DNA of 64,000 nt, from contig OX328109.1 of the NCBI GenBank assembly GCA_946811185.2, positions 36,440,129 through 36,504,128 on the forward strand. Reading direction: 5' to 3'. How positions within the stretch are numbered: position 1 is the first letter of the stretch; each line of letters starts with the position of its first letter. The notes beneath the pieces are model-generated. The model made no database searches. It was not told the DNA's origin and saw only the letters and a list, made by a program, of their open reading frames with translations. The translations under genes and the position numbers were made by a program. This document shows positions 1 through 11,500 of this stretch, piece by piece. Source of the DNA: Hippopus hippopus (lineage: Eukaryota > Mollusca > Bivalvia > Cardiida > Cardiidae).

Positions 1-372
1 TTCACCCTGAATCAAAGATCGGACAGCAATTCCCCGTCAGGTTGATTTTGATCTACACTGTCAACAAAACCATATTAAATTGAACCCAGCATGGCAAGAG
101 AAAGGCAAACAAAATCAATTCTTCTCTCTCTCCAAGCAGACAGTACATTTACATCAGTCCTTCCAACCCTTTCTCAGTCATAGCCGAAAACTGGGGCCTT
201 TGCGGACGGCATAGATCAAGATCAGACTGCACAGAACGTGCAGTCTGGTCTTGGATCTATACCGTCCACTTTTGTAGTCAAGCCTTTATGATATAACTGT
301 TTCTGGGATTCGGTAGATTTCTGCCATCAGCCGTTGCAAGACATCGAGTTGATATATTTGACGCCGAAAGTG

Positions 373-591
373 TTAACTCTTTACCATACAATCCCGAATT
401 TTAAACGTAAAGAAGAAGACTTTTGAAAACATTGTGGAAAAAGGAGAAAATGCTGGTAACCAGCATTTTCTCCTTTTCCCACAATGTTTTCTAACCTTTC
501 ATGGACAATAGCCACCATTTAAGCCACATTTAAGTTGTCGTATAAAGTGCTTTGGATTTGGACAGTTCCAAAGTCTGTCATCTGGTAAAGA
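373..591. mobile_element. Family A MITE
   Basis: TTAACTCTTTACCATACAAT to CTGGTAAAG with an intact 60-bp central hairpin at 423-491. Confidence 0.7.
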
Positions 592-769
592 AGTACTGTC
601 TTATAGGAAAAGTATGCCGAGCATTATTGATTCCCAATACGGTTAAAAGGAAATGAGACATAAAAAAATAGACAGAAACATGCTGCACAAACTGATAAAA
701 ATCTTTGATAAAACAATAAACCAGCTGATAGTATTAATATCTTGTGTTATGAGCTGGCCCTGACTTTGC

Positions 770-985
770 CTAACTCTTTACCACACGACAAAATTTCAGA
801 GTGGTCCCAATTGAAAGCATTGCCAGAAGACAAATAAGAGTCGGCCCAGATTATGAAATTTGTCCCTACTAAATTGATAAATATCTTCGGAAATGAAGAA
901 AATGCTGATTACCACTATTTTCTCCTTTTCTAACCATATTTTCAAAAGTTTTCTGTCTCAAGATCGCTAAAAGTGGGGATTAACC
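770..985. mobile_element. Family A MITE, diverged
   Basis: Starts TAACTCTTTACCACACGACA and ends at a TTAACCC near 980. The hairpin is strongly mutated, so this is an older copy. Confidence 0.55.
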
Positions 986-997
986 CTTTCACGCCGA

Positions 998-1293
998 GCC
1001 CCGGTAGCTCAGTCGGTAGAGTACAGGACTTGAGAACAAGGGGTCGCTGATTCGATCCTCGGCTCAGCCAATTTCTTTCAGAGGATTGATGATAGCCGTT
1101 TCATTCCTCTCTCACCCTCTGATCACTGTTTTGACAGTGGTTATGTGGGAAAGCAACCAGTGGTATAGAAAGAATATTGTGCGGAGTAGCTGGTAAAAGA
1201 AAATCTAGGAAAGCATGTAAAGGTATGCTGGCCCCCGCGACATAACTGAAATAATATTGAAAACGGCGTTAAACATCATACAATCAATCAGTA
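998..1293 (+). mobile_element. tRNA-headed SINE (V-SINE/RUDI-like), full length
   Basis: A-box TAGCTCAGTCGG at 1005-1016 and B-box GATTCGATCC at 1049-1058 form a tRNA-like head. A conserved central region (CTCTCACC...TGATCACTG...TATGTGGGAAAG) and the tail TATTGAAAACGGCGTTAAAC follow. It is not a functional tRNA: the acceptor and anticodon stems do not pair. Confidence 0.65.
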
Positions 1294-1312
1294 CTAAACC
1301 TTTCACGAGACT

Positions 1313-1690
1313 TTAACTCTTTACCAGACGACAGAATTTAAGCCATATCAAACTTAATGGCATTTGCAGACAACAAATAAAACGTTACTCTAAACATTAA
1401 ATAGCCTGCAACACGCGAAAAGGGGCATTCGGACATTTGCGTAAAGTGTCGTTCCGGAACAGCCTGCGCAGTCCGCGCAGGCTAATCCGAAACGACACTT
1501 TCCGTTTTTGCGCAAGTCTACTGTAGCACGAAATCTAATGTAGTCGTAAGGTGCCGTCCCGGATTAGCCTGCGCGTCATGCGCAGGCTGATCCGAGACGA
1601 CACTTTACGCAAATGTCCGAATGCCCCTTTTCGCGTGTTGCAAGCCAATTTAATACCCTTATCTTCTGTGGAAGACCTATTTGAAGAAAA
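1313..1690. mobile_element. Family A MITE fragment split by a family C element
   Basis: The family A left half, TTAACTCTTTACCAGACGAC to about 1405, is interrupted by a family C element at 1406-1648. Flanks ATTAAATA and ATTTAATA differ by one base and may be an 8-bp target duplication. Confidence 0.5.
1406..1648. mobile_element. Family C double-hairpin element
   Basis: Ends GCCTGCAACACGCGAAAAGG and its complement CCTTTTCGCGTGTTGCAAGC. Inside are two GC-rich hairpins (TTAGCCTGCGCGG-type arms, GTAAAGTGTCGTC / GACACTTTACGC) separated by a TCTAATGTAGTCGTAA spacer. The superfamily is unknown and no protein is encoded. Confidence 0.7.
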
Positions 1691-1903
1691 GTTTAACCCT
1701 TAACCTGCTGAGTAACTAAAATGAAATTTTCAATTTGATAGTACAGACCCAAATGTTGCTATTTCAAAGTTAGGTTTTGGGGAATAATATCTCCCCATCG
1801 GATAGTTTAGATCCAAGATCAGACTGCACGTTCTGTGCAGTCTGATCTTGATCTTTACTATCCGCAAAAGGTCAGTGAGTCGCGCTTAGCAGCTTATGGG
1901 TTA
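1691..1903. mobile_element. Family B MITE (reference copy), TTAA-flanked
   Basis: TTAACCCTTAACCTGCTGAG, an AT-rich left arm, then the hairpin GATCAGACTGCACGTTC / TGTGCAGTCTGATCTTG, then GGTCAGTGAGTCGCGCTTAG and ending TTATGGGTTA. The TTAACCCTT ends suggest a second piggyBac-like family related to A only at its tips. Confidence 0.65.
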
Positions 1904-2179
1904 TGATAGATTGTGGCAAAAGGCAAAAACTGCTTGTTACAAGCATATTTTCTTTCAACCACGCAAAAAAATACCTTTACTTGGGCGCAGCTGTCTGTAC
2001 GCAAAAACGCATTTGCTTACAGATGAAAAAAAAGAAAGGAAAGAGAGAGAATATTTCCAAAAAACGTCACCAGAGGCCACCAAATAGCTTCTAAAGATTT
2101 TCGGGGGGGGGGGGGGGCACTCCAGACCCTTCTGAGACCCACTCGTAACTTCCCCTCTGATAATACCTTCGGTATTACT

Positions 2180-2320
2180 TTTGCTGGTGACCAGCATTTT
2201 CTCCATTTCCAACAATGTTTTCTACCCTTTCTCAGACAATTTTCCCTCATAAGCTACATTTTGTTTGTCGCCTGCAAATGCTTTCAGTTTGAACAAGTCC
2301 AAAATTTTGTCGTTTTGTAA
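2180..2320. mobile_element. Family A half element
   Basis: Right half only, GACCAGCATTTTCTCCAT through TTTTGTCGTTTTGTAATG. It follows a 15-base G run at 2103-2117. Confidence 0.55.
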
Positions 2321-3666
2321 TGCGTCGAGAGAACCCAACGGGCATTTTCAATCTAGAAATAAGATCTAAATGAGATAGATCATCAAGGTTGCGATTGTCA
2401 AGAATGTCTTCGAAAATCGGGGTGTGTAGATCAAAGATCAGACTGCACGTTTGTGCAGTCTAATCTTGATCTACTCTGGCCGCAATGGCAACTATCGTTT
2501 GTGACGGATTTTTTACAAGTTAATTTCTACATTGCAGAAATTCGGACATGTATCACGAGATAAAACAAAAAGTAAACAATGAACGTTAACTTCGTTAAAT
2601 TTAACAGGTAGAAAACGTAAAATCCCTTATCACAAAAACTGGCATCACCGTAAATGCTGGAATACAATCTCATTCTTCAAAACTAAGGCACGTATTTCTC
2701 AAGAATTTCTAATATTCATGGATGAAAAAAGGTCAAGATTATGCAGGGAAAAAAAAGTTAACAGCAGCTACATACCTGTCCTGTCACAAGCATTTCCTTA
2801 GATGTGTATATTTTACAGGTAATGAACACTATGTCATTCGAAACATACACACTGTTCTATTTATAGATCACTATTCGTCTATTTATAGGTTTTTGTTTTA
2901 GGACTGTTTCCTGGTTAACTAAAAAAGAAAAACTAGATCTAATACATTATAATTATTTTTGTCGAGAAAATGACCCGAAACATCTCAGCAAAATGCATTT
3001 ATTTTTGTTGAATTAATTTCTTCATTCTCCGCTTAAAATGAAAATTTGAATTAACCCTTAGGCCGCTAAACTCGGTTCAAGGACCCTTTGCGGACTTCAC
3101 AGAGCGTGCAGTCTGATCTTGGATCTACATTGTCTGATCCAGTGTATTACAAATTCACCTTTTTAACCATCAAGCTTTAAAGAAAAGAAAGCCCTGTACC
3201 CTTTACCAAAAATCGTGTTTAACCATGAAACTATTGAAAAAAGAAGTAAATGAAATTTCGAAGAAATAATTTAAGAAAACCAAATAGATCTTTTGCGATT
3301 TTAAGGTAAAAGAATCTCACCATATTGAAAAGTGTAGATCCTAGATTAGACTCCGGGCTCAGTGCAGTCTGATCTTGATAAACACCGTCTGCAAAAGCAC
3401 ATAGAGTTGGTCTTAGCAGCCTCAACGAAACCCTTATATAGAAGAACTCTTTTATCGTAAAGATAGAATACATGACAATTTTTTAACGTGCAACATTAAC
3501 TGTGTAAGCATCAAATACAAAATAGGCTCGACCTCTTTCGACGGCAGTAGAAACAATCCATTGAAACACGTGAACTTTTTTATATTAAAGTTATAAACTT
3601 GACTTAATAATCGGACAGTATAAACCCAGGATCAAACTGCACGTTCTGTGCAGTCTGGGTCTGTAT

Positions 3667-3838
3667 TCATCAACCATTCTTAAGAACAATCTTAGTCATA
3701 TTCTGTAGAATTTTCTAAATTTGAAAGTAACACAACTTCTGATTAGCTAAACCAAATGGTTTAGCTAATCAGATGTCATGTTACTTTCTAAATCTAGAAT
3801 TAGACTTAGAATAACATTAAGAATGTTTGGTGAAAACA
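3667..3838. mobile_element. Family E palindrome
   Basis: ATTCATCAACCATTCTTAAG ... GATTAGCTAAACCAAATGG pairs with its mirror, with ~80-bp arms centred near 3758. It is one long foldback with no internal spacer. Confidence 0.65.
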
Positions 3839-4061
3839 GCCCTCTGATGTTGATCTATGCGTCCTCGACAGCCCTAGTTTACGGCTTTAGAGCTAAAAGG
3901 GTTAGATATTTACGTCTGGATGTTATCTGATTCAGTGTTTGAATGACACCTTAAACAAACAATTGTCCCCTCGGCGGTCATCCGGCCTATTTCACAAAAC
4001 AACAAGGGAGGGGGAACAATTTCATTGCCATGTACTATAATTTTTTTTTTACAACACAAGA

Positions 4062-4335
4062 TATGAGCCAATACCCGTGGAAAGGGGGTTTAATGCATCT
4101 GCAAAAAGTATCGATTCAGGTCAGCCTGCGCAATCCGCGCAGGCTGACCTGAGTCGAAACTTTTTTGCTTTTGGTTAATTTTCCGCATGTCATAGTACCA
4201 GTGAACCTCATGATTCAGTTGCTTGCTAGACAAAATTGATTATTTGGATTTATAATTATGTGATGACTTGCTAGGTTTAACGTATCATAGAGATGCATTA
4301 AATCCCAATTGCCAAAGCATCGCCCATATACTTCT
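4062..4335. mobile_element. Family D MITE
   Basis: Diverged copy: GAGCCAATACCCGTGGAAAG, hairpin CAGGTCAGCCTGCGCAATC / CGCGCAGGCTGACCTGAG, the TTATGTGATGACTTGCTAGG segment and a right end near GCCAAAGCATCGCCC. Confidence 0.6.
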
Positions 4336-4896
4336 TTCGCCACCGTTTAGGTCAGTGAGCCAAAGCCAAAGAAAATGGACTGGTTCAGAAGATTTCAAAC
4401 AGCGAACAAGAGCGCCACATACGGATGTCAACGCTCGACTGAATGGGTTTTTTCAATGGAATTCCTAGGTTTAAAAAAAGGGGCGTAACTGTGTCAAAAT
4501 CGTTTGAAGGTTACCTATCCTTCTAGCATGGGTTTCCCATTTGATAGTTTACAACTTGTCAAAGTTTGAAGTAATTATTTTCAGTAAAAATAGAGATATG
4601 AGAAAACGCTAAAATTTACGCACGACGACGACAACGACGCAAATGGCTACATAATTCCTTCGTTTTTTTTCCCCCAAAACAGCCGAGCTAAAAACAGGCA
4701 CTTTGGACAGAAAAAAAAATGTGATAAGTTACGGTAAACCTCTGTTTAAAAAGGGGGCGCGGCATTCGAGACAAGGTATGCGTATTCAGTCGCCCAACAG
4801 ATCATTTTCTCGATTCGAGGAGTTTACATTTAACATGACATATAAAAGATACATTTACCAGTGACGACTGACGATGTAAATAAACTTGAAACTCGT

Positions 4897-4899
<3 letters not shown>
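4335..4899. other. No gene or known repeat recognised
   Basis: AT-rich intergenic DNA with short ACGACGACGACAACGACG runs near 4620. Nothing coding was supported. Confidence 0.3.

Positions 4900-4972
<73 letters not shown>
4900..4972 (+). repeat. (CT)n microsatellite
   Basis: Uninterrupted CT dinucleotide for about 72 bp. ORFs of Ser-Leu or Arg-Glu repeats across it are artefacts. Confidence 0.95.
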
Positions 4973-4974
<2 letters not shown>

Positions 4975-5364
4975 CAGCATATTAGCCTTTTTTCTTTTCC
5001 CTGACCACTTTTTCACCGGCCTATCAAAGACAAATCTAGAAGTTCGAGGCATGATTAATATGTCGTGTGAAAATGCTTTGAACTTAGCCAAGCCTAAGAT
5101 TTTGTCTTGTTTTAATCATTAGTTATTGATATTTCGAACGTGTAGTGTAGATAGACACATAACGCATTTATCTTATAAGACGAAAAAGACCTCAACGGTA
5201 AACAACTCGGGAAAATATATTTCTCATCAAATTGAAGCCATAATTGTATCGAAAACGTTCTTGTTATCAGCGTGTCGACAATATTTTGAACAGCCAATCA
5301 GAAAGACCGTATTGGGATTCAAAATTAAAAAGAAAAGAAAGAAACAGACGGAATGATTGGTAAG

Positions 5365-5420
5365 TACAGACCACGTGGTACGTTACCCGTAACTGCAGCG
5401 TCGCTAAATGACGTCACTGT
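5365..5420 (+). promoter_or_regulatory. Candidate promoter elements: E-box and CRE upstream of the myristoylated-protein gene
   Basis: A palindromic E-box CACGTG lies at 5372-5377 and a perfect CRE TGACGTCA at 5409-5416, 165-210 bp before the ATG at 5581. No TATA box is evident. The spacing suits a TATA-less promoter driven by bHLH/bZIP factors, but no transcription start can be read from sequence. Confidence 0.4.
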
Positions 5421-5580
5421 TGTCACGTCTCATGCACGAAAGCAGGAACGACTGTCATACAAGAGAACAGTCATTTTTTTAGATGTACTTTTTGTTGATT
5501 TGAAAATGATGTCAGTGGTACTGCAAATTCAAGTCACAAGACTGCTATACGATATTAAGATGTTAATTTAAAAAAGAAGA

Positions 5581-8500
5581 ATGGGTAATTTACTCTGCGT
5601 TCCAAAATCATCCAAACGAAAAGGCACGCAAAAAGTTCCAAAGAAAAGGAGCCTAAAGAAGTGGCTATTTCAAAGAAACAAGGTCGAAGTTCACGTCGAA
5701 AATGAGGGCAACAAAGCGGATACGCAGGAAAGTTCAGGTTTGGGCTACTATTATTGAATGATAGTGATATTTTTTTCTTTTTTATTATTTGATGGTAAAC
5801 TAAAACTTCAAATCCTAAACGGACAATCTGATTTAACACTTAAATTGAAAGCAGTCGCAGATTACACGATAAATGTGGCTCAAACAATTAGGTGTGTCCT
5901 CAAAATGTTAGAAAACATAATAGTTACCAGCACTTTCTCCGTTCCCCACACTGTCAAAAAGTCATTTTCGGCTGATTCTTTGAAATGTAGAATAGTTTGG
6001 TAAAGGATAAATCCTGGGCTGATCTTATAAAATTAATAATTGAGCCGTGCTTTGCGAAAAGGGGGCTTAAGGCATCTGCGAAAAGTTTCGATTCAGGTCA
6101 GCCTGTGCAGCCCGAAACTTTTCGCTATTGGTCAATTTTCTATATATCCAAGGTCCAGTCTGTCCCATGATTAAGTTGGTTGTTAAAAAAGTGGATACTA
6201 TGGATCCGTAAGTATGCGGATCACGAAGATACATTAAGCCCTCTTTTGCCGGAGCATGACTCATATCATGATAACTTGAGATCATGATCAAATATAAGTT
6301 TTATTTATGCATCGGACAGTAAGAAAAAAAAGTTAGAAAACTTATCTTTTAGTAAAAAGATAAGAAAATCGCTAGAAGCTATGAATATTTGTTTATCGCT
6401 ATGTTTGCATGTATGTAAGTTTTATACACTTTGAAAATGTCAGGTTTACATAACTTTGAAAATTCGCACTTGGGAAAACAAAGGGATATACATGTATTTT
6501 ATAATCCGAGATATACTCCGAGAAAAGGGGGTTTGATGCATGTTCAAAAAGTATCATACCGTTGAAAAGAATGGAAGTTATTGTTAAGATGACAATCTGT
6601 TGTTGTACGGTTCGAAACTAGGTTAATAGTTGCCAGGTCACTCTACCTTTTGTTTACTTTTTGCCTGACTTTATAATTTCTTTTTTTTTTTGGCCAGCGA
6701 CTAACACTGGACCGACCACAGAATAACAGATTGTCATCTTCACGATACTTTCAATACTTTTAAAGTGCCGAAGCATATTTTGTCTCCGCGCCGCTCAAAA
6801 ATACTTCGCTATACCATTGTTGTTGTTAGTGGTGGAGGTGAATTTTTTGTGTTTATACATGAAAAACAATATGACCAATAGTCTGTGAAAATGCACCTGC
6901 AAAAACTATCAACCCATGTCAGCCTGCGCAGTTTGCGCAGGCTGACATGGGTCGAAACATTTTGCCCTTTGTAAATTTTCTGTATGTCCAAGGACATACT
7001 ACCTAATAATTCAGTCAATTGTAAGACAAAATTCATATTAATTACTGATCCATGATTATGTGGCTTGCAACACGCGAAAAGGGGCATTCAGATATTTGCG
7101 TAAAGTGTCGTCTCGGATCAGCCTGCGCAGTCCGCGCAGGCTGATCCGAGGCGGCACTTTACGACTACATTAGATTTTGTCCTTCAAAAGACTAGCGCGC
7201 AACAGAAAATTACATAAAAACGGAAAGTGTCGGACTGCGCAAGCTGATCCAAAACGACGCTTTACGCAAATGTCCGAATGCCCCTTTTCGCGTGTTGCAG
7301 GCCAATTATGATGTCTTGCTTGTTATAATGCATCACGGAGGTGCATTAAACCCTCTTTTACCAGAGCATACCTCATACGCATATTGAAGTATTACACAAC
7401 TATATTGCACACGTAAATGATATACTTGGGTCATGCTCTGTGAAGGGGAGGGGGGGGGGGGGGAAAGCTTGATGCATCTGCAAAAAGTATTGACCCATGT
7501 TTTCTGCGCAGTTCGAGCGTGCTGATATGGGTCGAAACTTTTTACTACTTGTAAATATTCTGCGTGCCCAAGGACCATTCTACATCCATATTCAGTCAAT
7601 TGTCAGACTAAACGGACTTTACGGATCTGTAATTATGTGATGACTTGCTTGGAAAAATAAATTATGGAGATGCGTTAAAGCCCATTTTGTCGGAGCGTGG
7701 CTTACATGATTTTTGACCTTCACAGGGAACAGCGATCATAAAGTTATCATCAAAGGATCTGATGCTTACAACAAAGACACAAGCACGACAGATGGAATAA
7801 CCGAAACTCATCAACCCGAGTATCATACTGATCCTGTTGTATCAAACAGTATATTGTTGAGATCTTTCGATGAAGAACTGGAGTGTAACACGGAAAGTAG
7901 CAGAACATCAGAAGAATCTGGTGATGTTTCTAGAATCGGAGAAGACAGCATTTCAAGTACTGAACAACAGCAACAGCCGGAAAAAAACACAGACGATAAA
8001 CAACAATTAGAGGAACCTCAAGATATTTTCAGTACTGGAGAAGCAAATGTTTCAGCTACTGAAGATCCAGCTTTCGAGAACAAGCCGAGAAACAACAAAG
8101 AAGTAGACCAGCAATCAGAGAAATCTGACGGTGTTACTGTTGTGAGAATACGAAACATATCAGCTACAGAAGAATCACATTTTGAGGAAAAGTCAGAAAA
8201 CAGCAGAGACAGAGAACAACAGTCAGAGAAATCTGATGATGTTTGTAGTATCGGAGAGGCAAACATACCAGCTGCATTTGAGCCACATTTCGAGGAAAAG
8301 CAAGAAAACAAACCAAATGGAGAACAACAATCTGAAGAATCCGATGATGATTTCAGTGGCGAAAAAGGACTTATTTCGCCTACCAACTCACTATCTGTGG
8401 AGGAAAAATCGGAAAGCAGCGCAGAGTGGGACCAACGATCAGTGAATTCTGGTGATGCTCCCAGTGTCAGCAAAGAGAGCCTGTCAGCTACCAAAGATCT

Positions 8501-11500
8501 ATGTATCCAGGGAAATATGAGCCCAGACAACACTGAACCATATGAGGAACATGTTGGTGATACTATAATGGAAAATTCATTACCGGATACGGGTGCCACA
8601 AATAAAGACAAGACAGATGAGGTCAACATAGAAAAGCTTGTGCATAAAGAGGCACTAGTAAAGTGTGATGAGGTCGTTTATAGACTATCGGAAGGTGAGG
8701 TAGCCGAAGCCGGTGAAGAAGACAAAATACTAACAAAGCAATTGGGTACAGGTGATATAACTGGTTTTAGAGAAGTAAAGTTAAAGACAAAAGCAGTCGA
8801 AGTTGTAAACGACTTATCAGCAACTCAGGTCAAAACAGCCGACGAGAAAAAAATGTCACTGAGAATACTTGAAGTTAAGCTAGTGCAAGGACATAGCAAA
8901 CCTGACGATGACACAAATTCCCCTACAGATGATGATTTTCACGACAAAGGACATGATGAGCAACGTTCTCGTGTCTTTAATGTAGATGAGAAAAAAACAG
9001 AGACTAAAACTGCAAACGATGACAAAAAAGAAAGCGGCGAGAAAATCTTTACAAAAGATATCACTCCAGCCACTTATGAACCCGACTGCACCAATTTTGC
9101 ATCCGTTTGTAGTAATAAACGTGCGAAAAGTACAGAATTACATCTAGACACTAATGTATCTAGAAGCACAAAACAATGTGCCCAAAATATGCTGAATGGA
9201 GTAAACAATCCCAAAGATGACTTACAGAAAACGCAAGCTAATGTGATTCCAAGTACATTGAAAAGAGACTACAATCAGAAGGATAAACTGTCATTGATGG
9301 CCGCACACAGTTGTCCCGCCATACCAAAACAACCAAAGCAATCAGCGTACTTGAAAGAACTGACAAAGATGCTTGAGGCATTGTCAGCTATTAAAGTTCC
9401 TCCCAGAAGTGATACCCAGCAGTCTACAAGTTTTTCTAGGAACCTGCCTTCACCACAACCAACCACTTCTGGCCTTTCAAGCGGACCAGGCCACTACAAA
9501 TCTGAGGAGGGGATACAGAAATGGCTTCAGAAATCAACGTCATGTTCAATCGAATCTGTGAAGACTGAGGAAAATCAGACTGTCGATCAGCAAAAGAGAA
9601 AGGTCAGTGACTTCGAGGTTTCAAAAAGAAAGGTCTGTGACTTTGAGGTTCCAAAGAAGCCTCCACGCAAACCACCAACACCACTTGTTCTGAAGAAACC
9701 AAGCCCTCATCTATATAACTTGCCTAGTATTGCAAAGACTGATCTGGAAGAAAATGGGACTGTGAAATGGATGCAAAGAGAACCAACAGGTAAGTTGAAA
9801 GCTTTACCCTTTAAATATTTTTCTAAATTCGAAGACAAAACGATCGATTAGATGAGACGTCATGTTTACATGTAGTCAACTTTATTGACTCGATACAACC
9901 TAAAACTACTTTTCGATATACGAGTTAGTAAACGTCTGTTTAATACACACGATCTAAAATTCAATATTGTTAATTTTGTCGTCTGCAGATGTTTTGAAAT
10001 TTGAAGGGTGTAAGATTTGCAACTTGTGCAACCGTGCAATTACGACATTTTGTACATAACAACAGGGCCTCAAGCGAAAGTCCTTTGGGCAAGCAGACCC
10101 ACCTCCTACAACGTGAAATTCCCTTCTCTACCCAAGAGGTTACTTGAAAGGGAAGGCAGTATTGACAAAATGAGAGACGACTGTGTTCTACCACAAACGA
10201 AACAGATCGAAACCCTGAAGAGAGAACACGGACGTATGTCAGTTTTCATAGTATACGTTTTTTCTTACCCTTTACCAATTAAATCGTTTTCAGGAGCCTG
10301 AGGGAGATGGATCTGAAAAAATGTTTTGATAGGACAAACTGCTGGCAACAAGCATTTTTGTTTTTCTATTTCCACATTAAAGTCAAATTTTGGCAAACAA
10401 ATCTTATGATTTGAGCCACAAATTTTTGTCGTCCTTTACATTTTTCTTCGAAATTATGGTCTGGTAAAGAATTTAATAAAACCTATGAGACCAAGAGAAA
10501 TAAAGATCCTTTTGCAGACAGCGTGGATTAGATTAGACTACATAGAGTAGTTTCATCTTTGACTTACACTGCTCAATATATTATAGGACATACTCTTGAA
10601 TTTTCCATACATGGGGTATTTCTTACAAAGTGAATCTATGCATGTCGCTATAAAAAGCCGGTTTAGTTTTCAGGAGTAATTGTCAAGATCCTGGGCTTAC
10701 CTTTACCTGGGACTGTATTAACAAATGGAACAAATGAAGTGTAACTTTTAATTCCAAAAAACAAGATACCTTGGTCAGTATTTAGTAGATATTCTTAAGA
10801 ACATTCTTTGTCTTATTCCTAAGAATTTTCTAAATTTTAAAAGTAACATAGTTTCTGATTGGCTAAACCATGTGGTTTCAATAAGAAAATGTACTACTTT
10901 TCAAATCTAGAACTAGACCAAGAATGAAATTAAGAATGGTTGTTGAATAAGGACCCTGATTTGCTGATACATTTACAAATCAGACAGCTAGTTTTGGAAT
11001 TAAGTCTTAGAATGAGAACAATATTTAGAGTTTTTGGTAAATATGGACCCTGTTTTATTTCAATTTCTACCATGTTAATAAAGTCACTAGTTTTCCTGCA
11101 TTCCTGCAAATCAGAAACTAAGCTGAAAGTAGTCTGCAGTAAGCATTCTTAATCATACTTAATCATACTATATTGTGGATCGTTTTAGACATTGTGATGA
11201 TACAGACATTTTCCGTCAAGTCCGATTTTATCCGCGTGCAATGCATGCATTAGAATCGAAACATTTAGGTAATGTTAATAATTCTAGTATAGAGATTATA
11301 TCTCCTTAGTTTGGTTTAAACATATTTATTTTACATCGATTGAGAAACAAATTCTAACATCTTCTATAAATGTCTCTCGATTCTGCTTCCTGGAAACTAC
11401 ACCAGTACTCGCGCCGAATGTGTGGGCCATTGAACAGTCCCAAAGTTGACACTCGCTCCCGGGTATCGAACTCATGACCTTTTGGTTGCGAGGCAGACGT

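Larger units (their letters stand above)
180..3672. repeat. Family B fragments in the left 3.7 kb
   Basis: Hairpin cores or half-elements at 180-282, 2424-2490, 3055-3150, 3330-3425 and 3618-3672, each centred on AGATCAGACTGCAC...GTGCAGTCTGATCTT. About 2500-3050 otherwise shows nothing recognisable. Confidence 0.55.

Noticed and set aside
998..1075. tRNA gene
   Set aside because: A- and B-boxes are present, but the stems do not pair and a SINE body and tail follow; likewise at 14665, 41596 and 41886.
8018..8629. 203-codon minus-strand ORF
   Set aside because: It is antisense to the acidic repeat exon; Ser-rich reading of GAA/GAT codons. No splice or start support.
9970..10065. Exon 3 starting at TCTGCAG|ATG (9989)
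   Set aside because: In the required phase it meets a TAA after 22 codons, and the AG lies in a family A-like TTGTCGTCTGCAGATG segment. The AG at 10065 keeps the frame open.
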